Source: Pyropia yezoensis (Eukaryota; Rhodophyta; Bangiophyceae; Bangiales; Bangiaceae). From it: 64,000 nt of DNA. The position numbers and the translations under genes were made by a program. The stretch is from assembly GCA_009829735.1 (NCBI GenBank), contig CM020619.1, forward strand, positions 8,546,375-8,610,374, read 5' to 3'. A model generated the notes under the pieces. The model had not been told where the DNA came from, made no database searches, and saw only the letters and a list, made by a program, of their open reading frames with translations. Positions 7,546 through 17,360 of the stretch are shown here, piece by piece (position 1 is the stretch's first letter; every line of letters begins with the position of its first letter).

Positions 7546-9804
7546 ATGGGGCCGGGCATCCGCACCGCCGCGGCGCTGCTGCTCTGCCGCGGCCCACTGC
7601 TGGTGGTGGGGGCCATTGTGGCGCTCGGTGCATACGTCGGCTCCGCCGCGGGACTCGGTGTCATGGCCCTACCGGGGGGCCACGATGAGGAGGCGGCGCC
7701 CACACCCCCCTGCATTCCGCCCGCGCCGTCCCCGTCGACGGCCTGTGAGCCCCCGACGGTGGGGTGTGGGGCATCTGCCGCAAATGCGGCGGCGGCGCCT
7801 GCCAACGCTGCCGCCTCCTGCCCCGCCCCCCTGCACTCCCTGCGGCAGTGGCGTTTCGCCCACTACTATGATGCCCCCGAGGCGCTAACCGCCCTGGAGC
7901 TCACCGTTATGGCCTTTTTGCGGGCGGTCAAGGCCAAACCCAACTGGGTCACCAAGGTGGCAGACGCCACCATCATGGGCCGGTGGGCCACCGAGGCTGC
8001 AGCGGCCGTGGCGGCGGCGGCCAACCCCCCCGTGGTGGTACATCGCCCGTCAGGGGGAATGGTCACGGCCACCCCCTATCGCACCCTGACGCCGGCGGTG
8101 CTCGCGGCGGCGGTGGCGGAGCTCCGCGCCGACGCGGCGCGGGCGCAGACGGCGCCTGCCGACGCTGCCCCCGCGGGTGTAGGATCGGTGTGGATGGCCG
8201 ACGCGCTCATCTCCGACGATGAGGCGGCGGCGGTGGCGGCGGCGGCGGCGGGCCTCGCGGCGGCAGGGCCCCCCGACTGGCACCCAGGCTCGGGTGGCAC
8301 GGTGCGGGACCTCCTCCACCCGTCCCTCTACGCCTACGCGGCGGGCGTCAGCCGGGTGCGGTCCGCGCCGGCGGTCCGCGGGGAGGTGCCGTGGCGTGCG
8401 TTTCTCCGCAGCGGGCTGCCGGGGGGGCCGCCCCCGTCGGGCGACGGCGTGTCGCCCGACTATGCCAACTGGGATACCGGCGACGATGTGTGGGTGGATG
8501 GCCAGAGGCCAGAGGGATACACGCTCGACCCGACCGGCACGTTCCTGCTGCCGCCCAAGAAGCGGGCTGCCCACCGGTGGCTGCCGTCCACCTTTGGCGT
8601 GTCGGCGGCCGTCGATGGGTGCCGCGTGAACACCCTCTCCCACTACATCGTCGGCCTGCACCCCGTTCGGCAGGCGCCTGTGTACCGAGCGCTCGAGGCG
8701 GTGCTGGCGCGGATGGTGCCCCTCTTTGAGCGCGTCCTCTCCGATGAGGACGAGTTGGTGCTTGACCGGTATCCCATCAACCATGTGGATATGGCTGCCT
8801 TGACCGCCGACGACCCAGAGGTTGACGAGGAGGCCCAAGAGCACGCCGCAGAGGTGGGGGACGCACCCGCGGCACAGGCCGCGCGGGAGGCGAGGCGCGC
8901 GGCCGACGCGGCGGCCGCCGCCCGCCGCGACCTACGGCTGCGGGCGCGCCTCGGGGCGCTGTTTGACACCCGCGCGGACGCGCTGGCCGCGAAGAAGGTC
9001 GACGAGGCGGCGGCGCCGAAGCCCGTGACGGTCCGCCTGGGCGGCCGGCGGCTACAGGCGGTGGTCAAGGTGGCCCGCATTGAGTTGCCCGCTGGCTCGT
9101 CCTATGGCGGCGGCACGTGGCATCTGGAGGGCACGCGGGAGGAGGCGATTGTCGCTACCGGCATCTACTATTACGAGGCAGAAAATATTGCTGGCAGCCG
9201 CCTCGCCTTTCGTACCGCCTACTCCCACCCAGCATATGAGCAGGAGGACGCGCAAGGTGCGGCGGTGGTGTGGGGCCTGGTGGATGGGGTGCCGCACAGC
9301 ACGAGCATGGGGTCCATCGCTACTGACACCCCCGGGCGGGTGGTGGTTTTCCCCAACACCCTCCAGCACCGGGTGGAGCCGTTTTCGCTGGCCGACCCGG
9401 CCCGACCGGGGCGGCGGTCCATCGTTGCGTTTTTCCTCATTGACCCAGCCACCCCGGGGGGGGACGGCGGCCTCTCGGCCGACACGGTACCGCCACAGGA
9501 CGTACGGTGGCTGCTGGAGGAGGAGGCCGCAGAGGCGGAAGAGGCGGCGGCGGCCGCGGCGGCAGGTGGGGCGGCGACAGCGACGGGGGGGGGGGGAGAG
9601 GGGAACGAGACCCCTCTTGGGGACGCCCCCGCGGCCTCCGCCGCCGCCGCCACCGCCGCCCCTGCCGACGCGCCGACGCTGGCCGGGTGGATGAGCCCGG
9701 CCGATGCGGACCGCCACCGGGAGGCGCTGATGGAGGAGCGGGCCGTCCGGGTGGGGCTTGAGTCTGCCGCCTATGAGGAGGCCTTTTCTCTGTGTGAGCA
9801 CTGA
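7546..9804 (+). CDS. DUF4246 family protein (2-oxoglutarate/Fe(II) dioxygenase-like)
   Basis: The 752-residue product follows the DUF4246 layout. It has an LHPSLYAYAAGVSRV block, a conserved NTLSHYIVGLHPVRQAPVY block, then LQAVVKVARIEL, GGTWHLEGTREEAIVATGIYY, ENIAGSRLAFR, and GRVVVFPNTLQHRVEPF with a following RRSIVAFFLIDP. It ends in the usual ERAVR...CEH tail. H526, E528 and H608 with R609 are candidate metal and cosubstrate positions, by analogy with double-stranded beta-helix oxygenases. This is inference, as the family is little characterised. A hydrophobic stretch at residues 8-42 suggests a signal anchor or organelle targeting. Ala-rich inserts at about 225-240 and 655-675 are typical of this genome. 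No intron is needed. The substrate is unknown. Confidence 0.85.
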   Translation: MGPGIRTAAALLLCRGPLLVVGAIVALGAYVGSAAGLGVMALPGGHDEEAAPTPPCIPPAPSPSTACEPPTVGCGASAANAAAAPANAAASCPAPLHSLRQWRFAHYYDAPEALTALELTVMAFLRAVKAKPNWVTKVADATIMGRWATEAAAAVAAAANPPVVVHRPSGGMVTATPYRTLTPAVLAAAVAELRADAARAQTAPADAAPAGVGSVWMADALISDDEAAAVAAAAAGLAAAGPPDWHPGSGGTVRDLLHPSLYAYAAGVSRVRSAPAVRGEVPWRAFLRSGLPGGPPPSGDGVSPDYANWDTGDDVWVDGQRPEGYTLDPTGTFLLPPKKRAAHRWLPSTFGVSAAVDGCRVNTLSHYIVGLHPVRQAPVYRALEAVLARMVPLFERVLSDEDELVLDRYPINHVDMAALTADDPEVDEEAQEHAAEVGDAPAAQAAREARRAADAAAAARRDLRLRARLGALFDTRADALAAKKVDEAAAPKPVTVRLGGRRLQAVVKVARIELPAGSSYGGGTWHLEGTREEAIVATGIYYYEAENIAGSRLAFRTAYSHPAYEQEDAQGAAVVWGLVDGVPHSTSMGSIATDTPGRVVVFPNTLQHRVEPFSLADPARPGRRSIVAFFLIDPATPGGDGGLSADTVPPQDVRWLLEEEAAEAEEAAAAAAAGGAATATGGGGEGNETPLGDAPAASAAAATAAPADAPTLAGWMSPADADRHREALMEERAVRVGLESAAYEEAFSLCEH

Positions 9805-10191
9805 CGCCGGCCGACGTGGGGCTGGACGGAGCCCACGGTGGTGTGGTGGCGGCCGCGGGCGAGCATAGCCAACCCCTCGCCCCCGTGTTATTTCCATTGA
9901 TGTTGTTCTCTTTTTTTCGTCTGTGCTTCTGTCGCCGAGCCCCTTGACCTCATCCCCGACACCACCCCCCACTCGTGACACGCGCGGCCTTCCCCCTACT
10001 GCCCACCCGCTGACCGGTCAAACATACCCGCGCAGCACCAACAGTAGAGCAATGGCCCTCCCACTGGCTTGAAGAAAGCACTCACGACGCTGTCCGCAGG
10101 CGCAGGCGTTACCGCTTCCTACTCTGCGCGAGCGAAGGCGACGCACGCGTGGCGCCATCTGGTGGGGCCGCGACGCGGCGACACGGCATGG
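9805..10191. other. convergent interval after DUF4246
   Basis: This is the 3' flank shared by DUF4246 and the minus-strand membrane-protein gene. It includes a T-rich stretch at 9900-9920 and the second copy of the interspersed repeat. I see no gene. Confidence 0.5.
9989..10103 (+). repeat. diverged interspersed repeat, copy 2
   Basis: It matches 6667-6795 in the same orientation, with CTGCCCACCCGC, GCACCA, AGTAGAG and ATGGCCCTCCCACTGGC blocks conserved. See copy 1. Confidence 0.6.
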
Positions 10192-12273
10192 TCACACCCC
10201 AGTGTCATCCGTTCCTGGAGAGCCGGCCTCGACCGCCCCGGCACCGCCGCGCCCACTGCCGAGGGGACGCCGGCCTGGCAGACGGGGCCACCGGGAGCGC
10301 CGCCGGCGAGGGTAGGGGCGGTACTTGGTGGTGGTGCCCCCGGCACCAACGCCGCCGCCAACAGCTTCGTCGCCGCCTTCCGGAGTGTAGAGCGGTGGAC
10401 CCGCCGCCGCCCGGCTGTGGACCACCCGCGAGCGGAGGAAGGCCGCGACGGCAACTGCCGCCGACAAGAGGAGGTAGAGCGTGCCCATGGCCACCGCCAG
10501 GTCCCGCAGCAGCCGGTGGCGGTAGCCAAGGCGGGCAACCAGCAACAACGTCTCGACCTGGAAGAGGGGCGTGCGATCGAAATGGCGGTAGTGGTTGTTG
10601 CCATTGGCCGTGTGCAAGCGCGCGGTGAGCTCGGTGCGCACCGCCGCAGCACGCCAGACGTGGCCGGCTCGCTCCTCCAGGGCCAGGGTAATGATGCCAC
10701 CGACGCTGACGGCCCCCGCCACCCATATAAGCGCAAACGCCGCCCAGTCAGCGGCGGCCCACATGCGGCCGCGGGAGGAGAGGAGGAGGGCCACAAGCGC
10801 AATCGCCTCGGGGAGGACGACGATGATGGAGAGGACAATGTCAGCGTCCGAGGCGGCTTCCGCAGGGGGCTCCACCCCCCACACTTGCCGGTCGTACCCC
10901 TCGGACAGCTCCCGGGTGGCGGCGAGCAGGGGGGCGTACGTGTGCTCTGCCGACCACTTCATGCGGGTGAACGGCTTGAAGGGGAAGGCGTCGTGGTCCT
11001 CTGGCGTGACGTTATACGCACAGGTGGAAATGGAGCGAGCGAGGGCCACCTCGGCCGCCGACGCGGGGTTAACCTCCCGGGCGGCTCGGCCGGCCAACCA
11101 CGCAGGCCGGGCCACGCGCAGCACAGCCGGGTCGTTTGTCCTACGGCGGAACGTGGGGCAGGGCGGGAGTTCGCCGCCCGGGGGGATGGGGTCCTCGGGG
11201 GGCCTGACGTCGCGCGCCTTGAGGTCGGGGTCAAATGACCACTGGGCAGTGTGCAGCTTGCGGACAGACTGCCCCCCCCGTCGCGGCTCTGGCGCCACAT
11301 CGTCCGCGGTGGGGCCACAGAGCCGGCCGGGGCGGCCGGCGGGGCCCCGCACAAAGGACGACAAGGGGGACCCGCAGTAGACGTACGAGACGGCCTGGAG
11401 CCACTTTTCCGTCACTGCCCGCGCCGCGGCGGAGGTGTTGCCCAGGCCCACCGTGTCCTTTCGGGTCCACAGGGCTCCCCCCAGGGGCTCTTCCACCACC
11501 GGCGACTGGCCGGCGGTGGTGTCGGCAGAGGAGGCGTGGAGGGTAAAGCCCGCCCTCAGGCGCCACAACGGCGCCGCCGTCGCGGGGAGCCACGACGGGT
11601 CCGACAGGGCGGCCCGCCCCAGGCACAGCAGGTCCTCGTCATCCATCCGCACATGCAGCGGGAGCGCCCCCCCCCCGCCGCCGCCGCCGCGGCCGTCACT
11701 GCTGTTGCCGCTCGGCGGGGTGTAGAGCAGCAGCGGCACCGACTGGGCGCTGTAGTAGTCTGTGCGGCGGCTGCCCAGGACGTCCACCGCCGTCGGGTCG
11801 GTACAGTCCCGGTGGCGACACAAGCCGACCGTCTCGCGTGACAGGGCGAGGACGTCCCACGTGCCGAGGGACCGGTGGACGGCGCCGCCGACGGCGTTGC
11901 GCTGGAGGGTGAGCAGCCGCGCGGCGGTGGCCTGACGCAGCAGCGGGGCGTCCCCCTCCCCCGGGGCACCCCCCAGCAACGGCTGGTAGTCGACGTCCCG
12001 CACCAGCCGCCTCGTCGGCACGCCGTTGCGCACCCGCAGCACCGCAGACGCGGTCCGCCCGTACGCGCTGGGGTTGACCGACAGCAGCGGCCCCGACGGG
12101 CCGCGTCCCGTCCCCTCCACCACCCGCGCCGACGCTTGGGCGGCCGCGTCGCTAACGGGGGACCAGCAGGCCGCGTCGTCGACGGGGATGGAGACGGGCG
12201 TCGTGGCGGCGGCGGCGGGGTCGCTGCTCAGGAGGAACCCCCGGGTGGCCCCACCCGGCCGGGCGCAGCCATG
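10192..12273 (-). CDS. hypothetical membrane protein, C-terminal transmembrane cluster
   Basis: An open frame of about 690 codons runs from 12273 down to the TGA at 10192. Counted from the GTG at 12123, residues 1-420 have scattered Cys and Trp, the look of a folded extracytoplasmic domain. Hydrophobic helices follow at about 428-447, 458-481 and 540-562, then an Arg/Gly-rich tail. I recognise no family. No ATG opens this frame near its 5' end. An overlapping minus-strand frame starting at 12428 supplies a clean signal peptide, so the true 5' end probably involves a small intron or a one-base assembly error between 12228 and 12290. A type I or multi-pass surface or endomembrane protein is likely. 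Confidence 0.6.
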   Translation of the reverse strand, partial: HGCARPGGATRGFLLSSDPAAAATTPVSIPVDDAACWSPVSDAAAQASARVVEGTGRGPSGPLLSVNPSAYGRTASAVLRVRNGVPTRRLVRDVDYQPLLGGAPGEGDAPLLRQATAARLLTLQRNAVGGAVHRSLGTWDVLALSRETVGLCRHRDCTDPTAVDVLGSRRTDYYSAQSVPLLLYTPPSGNSSDGRGGGGGGGALPLHVRMDDEDLLCLGRAALSDPSWLPATAAPLWRLRAGFTLHASSADTTAGQSPVVEEPLGGALWTRKDTVGLGNTSAAARAVTEKWLQAVSYVYCGSPLSSFVRGPAGRPGRLCGPTADDVAPEPRRGGQSVRKLHTAQWSFDPDLKARDVRPPEDPIPPGGELPPCPTFRRRTNDPAVLRVARPAWLAGRAAREVNPASAAEVALARSISTCAYNVTPEDHDAFPFKPFTRMKWSAEHTYAPLLAATRELSEGYDRQVWGVEPPAEAASDADIVLSIIVVLPEAIALVALLLSSRGRMWAAADWAAFALIWVAGAVSVGGIITLALEERAGHVWRAAAVRTELTARLHTANGNNHYRHFDRTPLFQVETLLLVARLGYRHRLLRDLAVAMGTLYLLLSAAVAVAAFLRSRVVHSRAAAGPPLYTPEGGDEAVGGGVGAGGTTTKYRPYPRRRRSRWPRLPGRRPLGSGRGGAGAVEAGSPGTDDTGV

Positions 12274-12428
12274 TCACACCCGAGGGCGGGGAGGCGGTGG
12301 AAGCTGCCGAGGGAAGTGTTGGAGGGGGCGGGGAAGGGGCGGAAGGCGGCACCGGCGGCGGCGCCCGCGGCGGCTGCTGCCGCCAGGAGGAGCAGCAGGC
12401 GCGTGGGTCCGCCCCACAGGGCCGCCAT
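12228..12428 (-). CDS. signal-peptide-bearing 5' piece, probably of the membrane-protein gene
   Basis: The ATG at 12428 opens a 66-residue frame starting MAALWGGPTRLLLLL with an Ala-rich hydrophobic core, a textbook secretory signal. It overlaps the 5' end of the long minus-strand frame but in another phase and ends at 12228. On its own it would be an odd protein. As the first exon or first segment of the neighbouring gene it makes sense. A GTGTGA...GAGCAG pair in the overlap could serve as intron ends, but this is not proven. Confidence 0.4.
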   Translation of the reverse strand: MAALWGGPTRLLLLLAAAAAAGAAAGAAFRPFPAPSNTSLGSFHRLPALGCDMAAPGRVGPPGGSS

Positions 12429-13023
12429 GCCCCGTAGGTGGGGAACGGGGGGGGGGGGGGAACACGGCTGCTCCCACAAGGTAGAGAGGAGGGCACGGAG
12501 CAGGGGCAGCGTGAAGAAGGGGTCGTGGGCGGTGCGCGTCAGGATACGGTCGGAGGAGGCGGGCGGCGGGCGACCGCAACCCCGTCAAGCCCTTCGAAAT
12601 AGGCCGATGTGGTCAAGTCACGAAAACGTAGGGGAGGGGGATGGGGTGGGGGAGACGGTCCTCAACAGCAGCATGGTGGCCGCTCAGTTGATGACGCGGG
12701 GGTGGGCAGCCATAGCGGCGCTGACCCCCGGGACAAAAAAGGGATGTTTCCATTCCGGGAAGGAGGCCGGTGACCGCGACGGCGCTACGTAGTACGCATC
12801 GCCAGAGCTGCTGGCCCCGTCCCCTCCCCTCCCTCCTCGCCAGGCCAGGTAGCCCACTGCGGCACGCCCCCCGCTCCCGCCATGGAGATGCATCAGCTCA
12901 CCTCCGAATGGCAAAGTCGTGGAGGGAGGTGGCGCACGGGGAGGGACGGCTCCGTGGACAGGAGGTGCCGGCTCGCCCGCAGCACACACGCTTCGCGCCG
13001 CCCAGCCAGAAGGCGCCAACTGG

Positions 13024-13066
13024 CGGGACTGTGGACCTTGGGCTGAGCCGAAGGTCCACAATCCCG
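13024..13066. repeat. hairpin with 16-bp arms
   Basis: The arms CGGGACTGTGGACCTT (13024-13039) and AAGGTCCACAATCCCG (13051-13066) pair at 15 of 16 positions around an 11-base loop. It is noncoding. It could be a foldback element remnant or a structured RNA. Confidence 0.7.
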
Positions 13067-13269
13067 ACGGCCCAATCGTGATCCGCTGCCGGCCGGCCGT
13101 CCCCGTATAGCTCCCCCAGACGTGACGTGGGACCGCCGTTCGACGCGGCGGGACAGGCCAGAAGCATACAGTACCCGCGGCAGCAACGTCGCACCGAGCG
13201 AAGGCCCGCTGCAGCAGCACGTGCTCGCGCTCGTTCTCCGTCGAGCACGGTGGACGAGCGCCGGCCTCT

Positions 13270-13375
13270 CTGTAATCCTCCTCATTACAGTCAGTATTGG
13301 GTATTGTTTGACTGAGTATTGTCACGCGCGTGACAATACCCAGTCATCCGTGTGTGTCAAGTCCACCGGGGACTT
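13270..13375. repeat. cluster of three inverted repeats beside the DIRS-type element
   Basis: A 7-bp stem lies at 13270-13276/13284-13290. A 36-bp palindrome lies at 13310-13345 whose inner 24 bases (GTATTGTCACGC and its complement) are perfect. A 6-bp stem lies at 13359-13364/13370-13375. The cluster ends 11 bases before repeat A1 of the retroelement. It could belong to the target site, to another small element, or to the recombination zone. Confidence 0.7.
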
Positions 13376-13386
13376 GGTGCCATGCT

Positions 13387-13560
13387 TGTGTCTGGTTGTG
13401 TTGTTGTAGGGGTTACGTCTGGGCAGCCGGGGGAGATTGACTGCGACGGCCCGACCGAGCGTCTCGGCGGGCCCGATCTGACCGCCGGCGGGGTATAAGT
13501 TCCCAGCCGGCGGGCGAGGGTTGCGCCGGCGGACGGCCGGCACGTTCCTACACCCTCGCG
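13387..13560 (+). repeat. split direct repeat A1
   Basis: This 174-base block starts TGTGTCTGG and ends CACCCTCGCG. It is matched by 18316-18489 with only a handful of differences. It marks the left end of the element. Confidence 0.88.
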
Positions 13561-14043
13561 GACCTCCCCCTCCACGCGTTGGCCCGCACGACTTAGTCGG
13601 CGTGCCGCTGGAGTGGGCCCGCTCGGGGTGTTTGACCCGTCGCCTACGCGACGTGACTCTCTCTACTACACCCTTCGGTCGCTGACCGAGAAGGGGTACG
13701 GGCTCTACGCCTGCTTAGGGGCCCCTGCACGGGGCCCTGCCATGTCAGGGTCGGACGCCGACTCCCCGCCTCCTCCCAGCGGCCAGCCCCCTTCGGGGGC
13801 TCGTGTTGCGGGTGGCGGCCGGGGATCGGGGTCCCGCTCTGTTTTCTCCGCCACCCTGGTACGGGCCCGCACGGCTCGGCAGCTTCGTCGTCGCGCCCGC
13901 GACAACCTCCTTCGCTCCGGCGAGGTAATCGCTGCCCGACGGGAGGCGCGCCAGGCGGCGGCATCTGCCCGGCGGGCGGCGGTAGCTCGGGACGCGCGCT
14001 CGCTCCCGCACTCCCCCCCCCCCCCCTGGCGGGACCGGCCGCC

Positions 14044-15192
14044 GTGGCACCGGCGGCCGCTTCATCCGCGTCTGGCTACCGCCAAGCTGGCGGCGCGGCG
14101 TGGACACTTCCTGCCCCGCATGGCACGAACGCGCAGCCGGGCGGCGGCCCGACGACGCCGGGCGGCTGGCGTGCCCCCGACGGTCTCCGATCTGGCGGAG
14201 GCGGCGCGTTTGGCGGCCGGACTGCCGACGGTCGCGGCTCCTCCCTCCGTCGCGCCGACGCCCCCTTCTTTGCGCCGAGCGCCGGCAACGCCTTCCACGA
14301 CCAGCCGTACGACGGGGACGACACGAACTACACGAGGGCCAACAGCCGGATCGCCAACGCTTTCGACGCCGCAGCGATGGAGTTCATCTACAACAGCGGT
14401 CCCCGCATCCAGGGCTTCGAGCGGCCGCCCCGCCTCAGCGGGCCGGGCACCTTCCCCGTCCCCTTCCGACCCGCGGGCGACACCGCCTTTGCCGCCGAGT
14501 TCTCTAACGGCTCCCGGAACGCCATCGAGGCGGAGATCCTCTACATGGTCTGTACCTGGCTGCAGCACATCAACAACTCCCTCGCGGACTGGGAGGACGG
14601 AAGCCGCTCCTCTCCCCCTACCCTCGACGAGTCGTCGGACGTCCACTCCACCACCCGCACCCACATCTTCCAGATCTACACCCTCCTCGCCACCCGGTAT
14701 GAAGTCCTCCTCACGTGGCGCACCGACCCTGGCTGGGCGGCCGCCCTGCACGATGCCATCCTCGGCCACACAGAGGCCCACTTCACGAACTTTGCCAGTC
14801 GCGACTTCCACCGAGTCGCCGCGCGCGACCGGGCGGCGCACGTCGCCCGAGATCGCGGCCGATCCCTCGCCCGCGCGCGTGCCGACGCCGCCGCTCAAGC
14901 GACGGCGCGTCGCGACACTACCGACCGTGGCGGCGGTGGCCGCCGCGGCGGGGGAGGCGGTGGCTCTGGCGGTGGAGGCGGCGGCGGCGGCGGGGGCGGC
15001 AGAGGCGCTGGCGGCGGAGGCGGCGGAGGTGGCGGCGGTAACACGCGGCGCAACACCAACGCGAACAATCCTCCCCACGGCGGGGGAGGCAATAACAACA
15101 ACCCCGGAGGTCGCACTGGCGGCGGCAACCGCCGCAACGACGGCGGCCAGGGACTGGCGGCCGCCAAGCCGCCCAGGGCCCCTCCCTCCTAA
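14044..15192 (+). CDS. gag-like protein of the DIRS-type element
   Basis: The 382-residue frame has an Ala/Gly-rich start, then a folded-looking middle (about 95-280) with FHDQPYDGDDTNYTRANSRI, and IFQIYTLLATRYEVLLTWRT. A long Gly-rich tail follows and grades into Asn/Gly repeats. It precedes the reverse transcriptase frame, where DIRS-order elements carry gag. No zinc knuckle is seen. The Gly tail may bind nucleic acid, which is inference from composition. Confidence 0.6.
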   Translation: MAPAAASSASGYRQAGGAAWTLPAPHGTNAQPGGGPTTPGGWRAPDGLRSGGGGAFGGRTADGRGSSLRRADAPFFAPSAGNAFHDQPYDGDDTNYTRANSRIANAFDAAAMEFIYNSGPRIQGFERPPRLSGPGTFPVPFRPAGDTAFAAEFSNGSRNAIEAEILYMVCTWLQHINNSLADWEDGSRSSPPTLDESSDVHSTTRTHIFQIYTLLATRYEVLLTWRTDPGWAAALHDAILGHTEAHFTNFASRDFHRVAARDRAAHVARDRGRSLARARADAAAQATARRDTTDRGGGGRRGGGGGGSGGGGGGGGGGGRGAGGGGGGGGGGNTRRNTNANNPPHGGGGNNNNPGGRTGGGNRRNDGGQGLAAAKPPRAPPS

Positions 15193-15206
15193 CCCCATTT
15201 GCGGTT

Positions 15207-17360
15207 TTGGAGCGGGGCTACCGGCCGGTCACCCCGTTTGCGTCGTTCATTCCGGCCGGCGAGACCGTTCCCATCCCGTTGTGGTCGGGCTCGCGTGCGA
15301 TCGAGATCCCCCCTTTGCCCATGTTCCGACGCCTGGCGCCGAAGCCTTGGGCTTCGACGGGCCAACCCCCCCCTCACCTGGCCGTACGGGTGGCGGTTTC
15401 CAAGTGGCGCGCCATCGGCGCGTCCCAGTGGGTAATCGACCTGATATTGAATGGCCTCACCCTCCCGTGGACTTCGGAGCCCCCGCGTTGGCGGCCCCCA
15501 CCCCTCCCACTGCCCCCCGACGTCCTCCAATGGGCGCAGGGAGAAGTTCTACGCTGGTGCGCGCGCGGCTTCGTGCGGCGCGTTACGGCAACAGAGGCAA
15601 GACGAGCTCGGTGGGTATCGACGTCCTTCGTGGTGGACATCAACACCAAGCCCCGCCTCGTCATCGACTACAAGCACCAGAACGGCTTCATCGAGGACAG
15701 GCCCTTCCGGTACGAGCAGATGGCGGATTTCATCTTGGACCTGGGACGCGACGACCACTTGACCTCATGGGACGTCGCCGACGCCTTCCACCACGTGTGG
15801 CTGGCGTCCCGCGAGAGCACCTTTCTTGCCTTCCGAGTCGCGCATGTCATCTACTTCCCCCTCACCAAGCCGTTCGGCCTGAAGCTCGCACCTTGGGTCT
15901 GGACCAAGATTATGCGCCCCGTGGTCGCGTACCTCCGCGCACGGGGCTTCAAGATAATGCCGTACATGGACGACTTTGGCTCCCTGGCGGCAACACCGCA
16001 CCGGCTCTCCCCCGTATCCCAGGAACAGGCAACGGCGGGCCGAGTGTAGGCCATGGCGGTCTTCCGCAACCTCGGAATCGAGATTCACAAGACCAAGGGG
16101 GCGACGGTCGGCACGCGGACACTCGACCTGTTGGGCTTCACCATCGACACGTGTCGGTGCCTCCTTCTTCTCAAACCCGACCGCTTGCGTGGCGTCGTGG
16201 GGTCGGCCGTCTCTCTGTGACGGCATGCCACAACCCACCGCCGCTGGGTGACCCTGCACGCGCTACAGCGCTTTTGTGGAGCGGCTGTGTCGACCTCCCC
16301 CGCGGTGCCGGACGCCCGCTTCCGCCTGCAAGCCCTGTACGCCTGCTTTCCGTCAGGCCTGCGCCGGGGGATGCGGCAACTGCCCGCCCGCGCACTCGCG
16401 GACCTGGAATGGTGGTGCAGCCTGGCAACATCCCCCGACGTGGGCCGCGCCCTATGGCAGCAACCGGTGATAGGAGAGCTGACGACGGACTCATGCGAGT
16501 ATGGGTGGGGCGGCTTACTCGGCCGCCTGGTTCCAGCCCGTGGCTTCTTCTCCGCCGACGACCAGGCGGCCCATATCAACGTTCAAGAAGTGCGGGCGAT
16601 GCTCTACACGCTACAGTCCTTCCCAAACCCGCGGGGCCCCGGCGTAATTCGTTTCCGGCTGGACTCCATGGTCAGCGTGCACGTCCTCAACTCCATGCGG
16701 TCAAGGTCACCCGCGCTAATGAACGTGGTACGTGCCCTCCACGCGGAGCTTCACCGCCGCCAGCTGCGGGCAGAGGGCTACTGGTTGTCGACGGTGGCCA
16801 ACGCCCACGCCGACCGCCTGTCTCGCGACCGCGACTCGTCGGATTGGCGCCTACGCCGGTCAGTCTTCTCGGTTCTCTACGCCCGCTGGGGGCCTTTCAC
16901 CATCGATCGGTTTGCGACAACGCTCAACACTCACCTCTTCCGCTTCAACAGCGCGGTGGCCAACCCGAATTCCGAGGCCGTGGACGCCTATCGGCAACGC
17001 TGGGGAGGGGCGGAGCACAACTACATCAACCCGCCTTTGTCGCAAGCCGCGTTGGCGATCGCCAAGGTCGCCGCGGACGGTGCCTCGGCGGTCCTGGTAC
17101 CCCCCGTCTGGCCGGCCCAGCCGTGGTGGGCTCGCATCAACCACCTCGCCCAGGCGGCGGTGCTCCTCCCCGACGGCGCGCCCCTGTTTACGCACGGACG
17201 ATACACGGGTCCCGGTCACTCGCCACGCTGGCAAACGGCCGCATTCTATGTCGAACCTCCGACGACACCGAGCACGGCTCTCGCTGGCGGAAGGTCGCCG
17301 ACATGGGAGTCCTGGCCGCCGTCGGCACGTCAAGCGCCGGCTCCACGACTGCAAGATTGA
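15207..17360 (+). pseudogene. reverse transcriptase-RNase H region of the DIRS-type element
   Basis: The reverse transcriptase part (about 15.55-16.05 kb) shows LVIDYKHQNGF, TSWDVADAFHHVWL and the YMDD active-site motif. The RNase H-like part (about 16.45-16.85 kb) has a DSCEYGWGG strand and a NVQEVRAM helix. The next stretch, to about 17.2 kb, has FTIDRFATTLNT and NYINPPLSQ, as seen downstream of RNase H in DIRS-order elements. The region appears broken about once. Confidence 0.75.

Larger units (their letters stand above)
12429..13386. other. intergenic region left of the DIRS-type element
   Basis: No gene is supported; the open frames here lack any resemblance. It contains one long hairpin and a cluster of three inverted repeats close to the element boundary, listed separately. 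Confidence 0.5.

Noticed and set aside
12684-13325. 213-codon minus-strand frame left of the DIRS-type element
   Set aside because: It crosses a long hairpin and a palindrome and has no recognisable domain.
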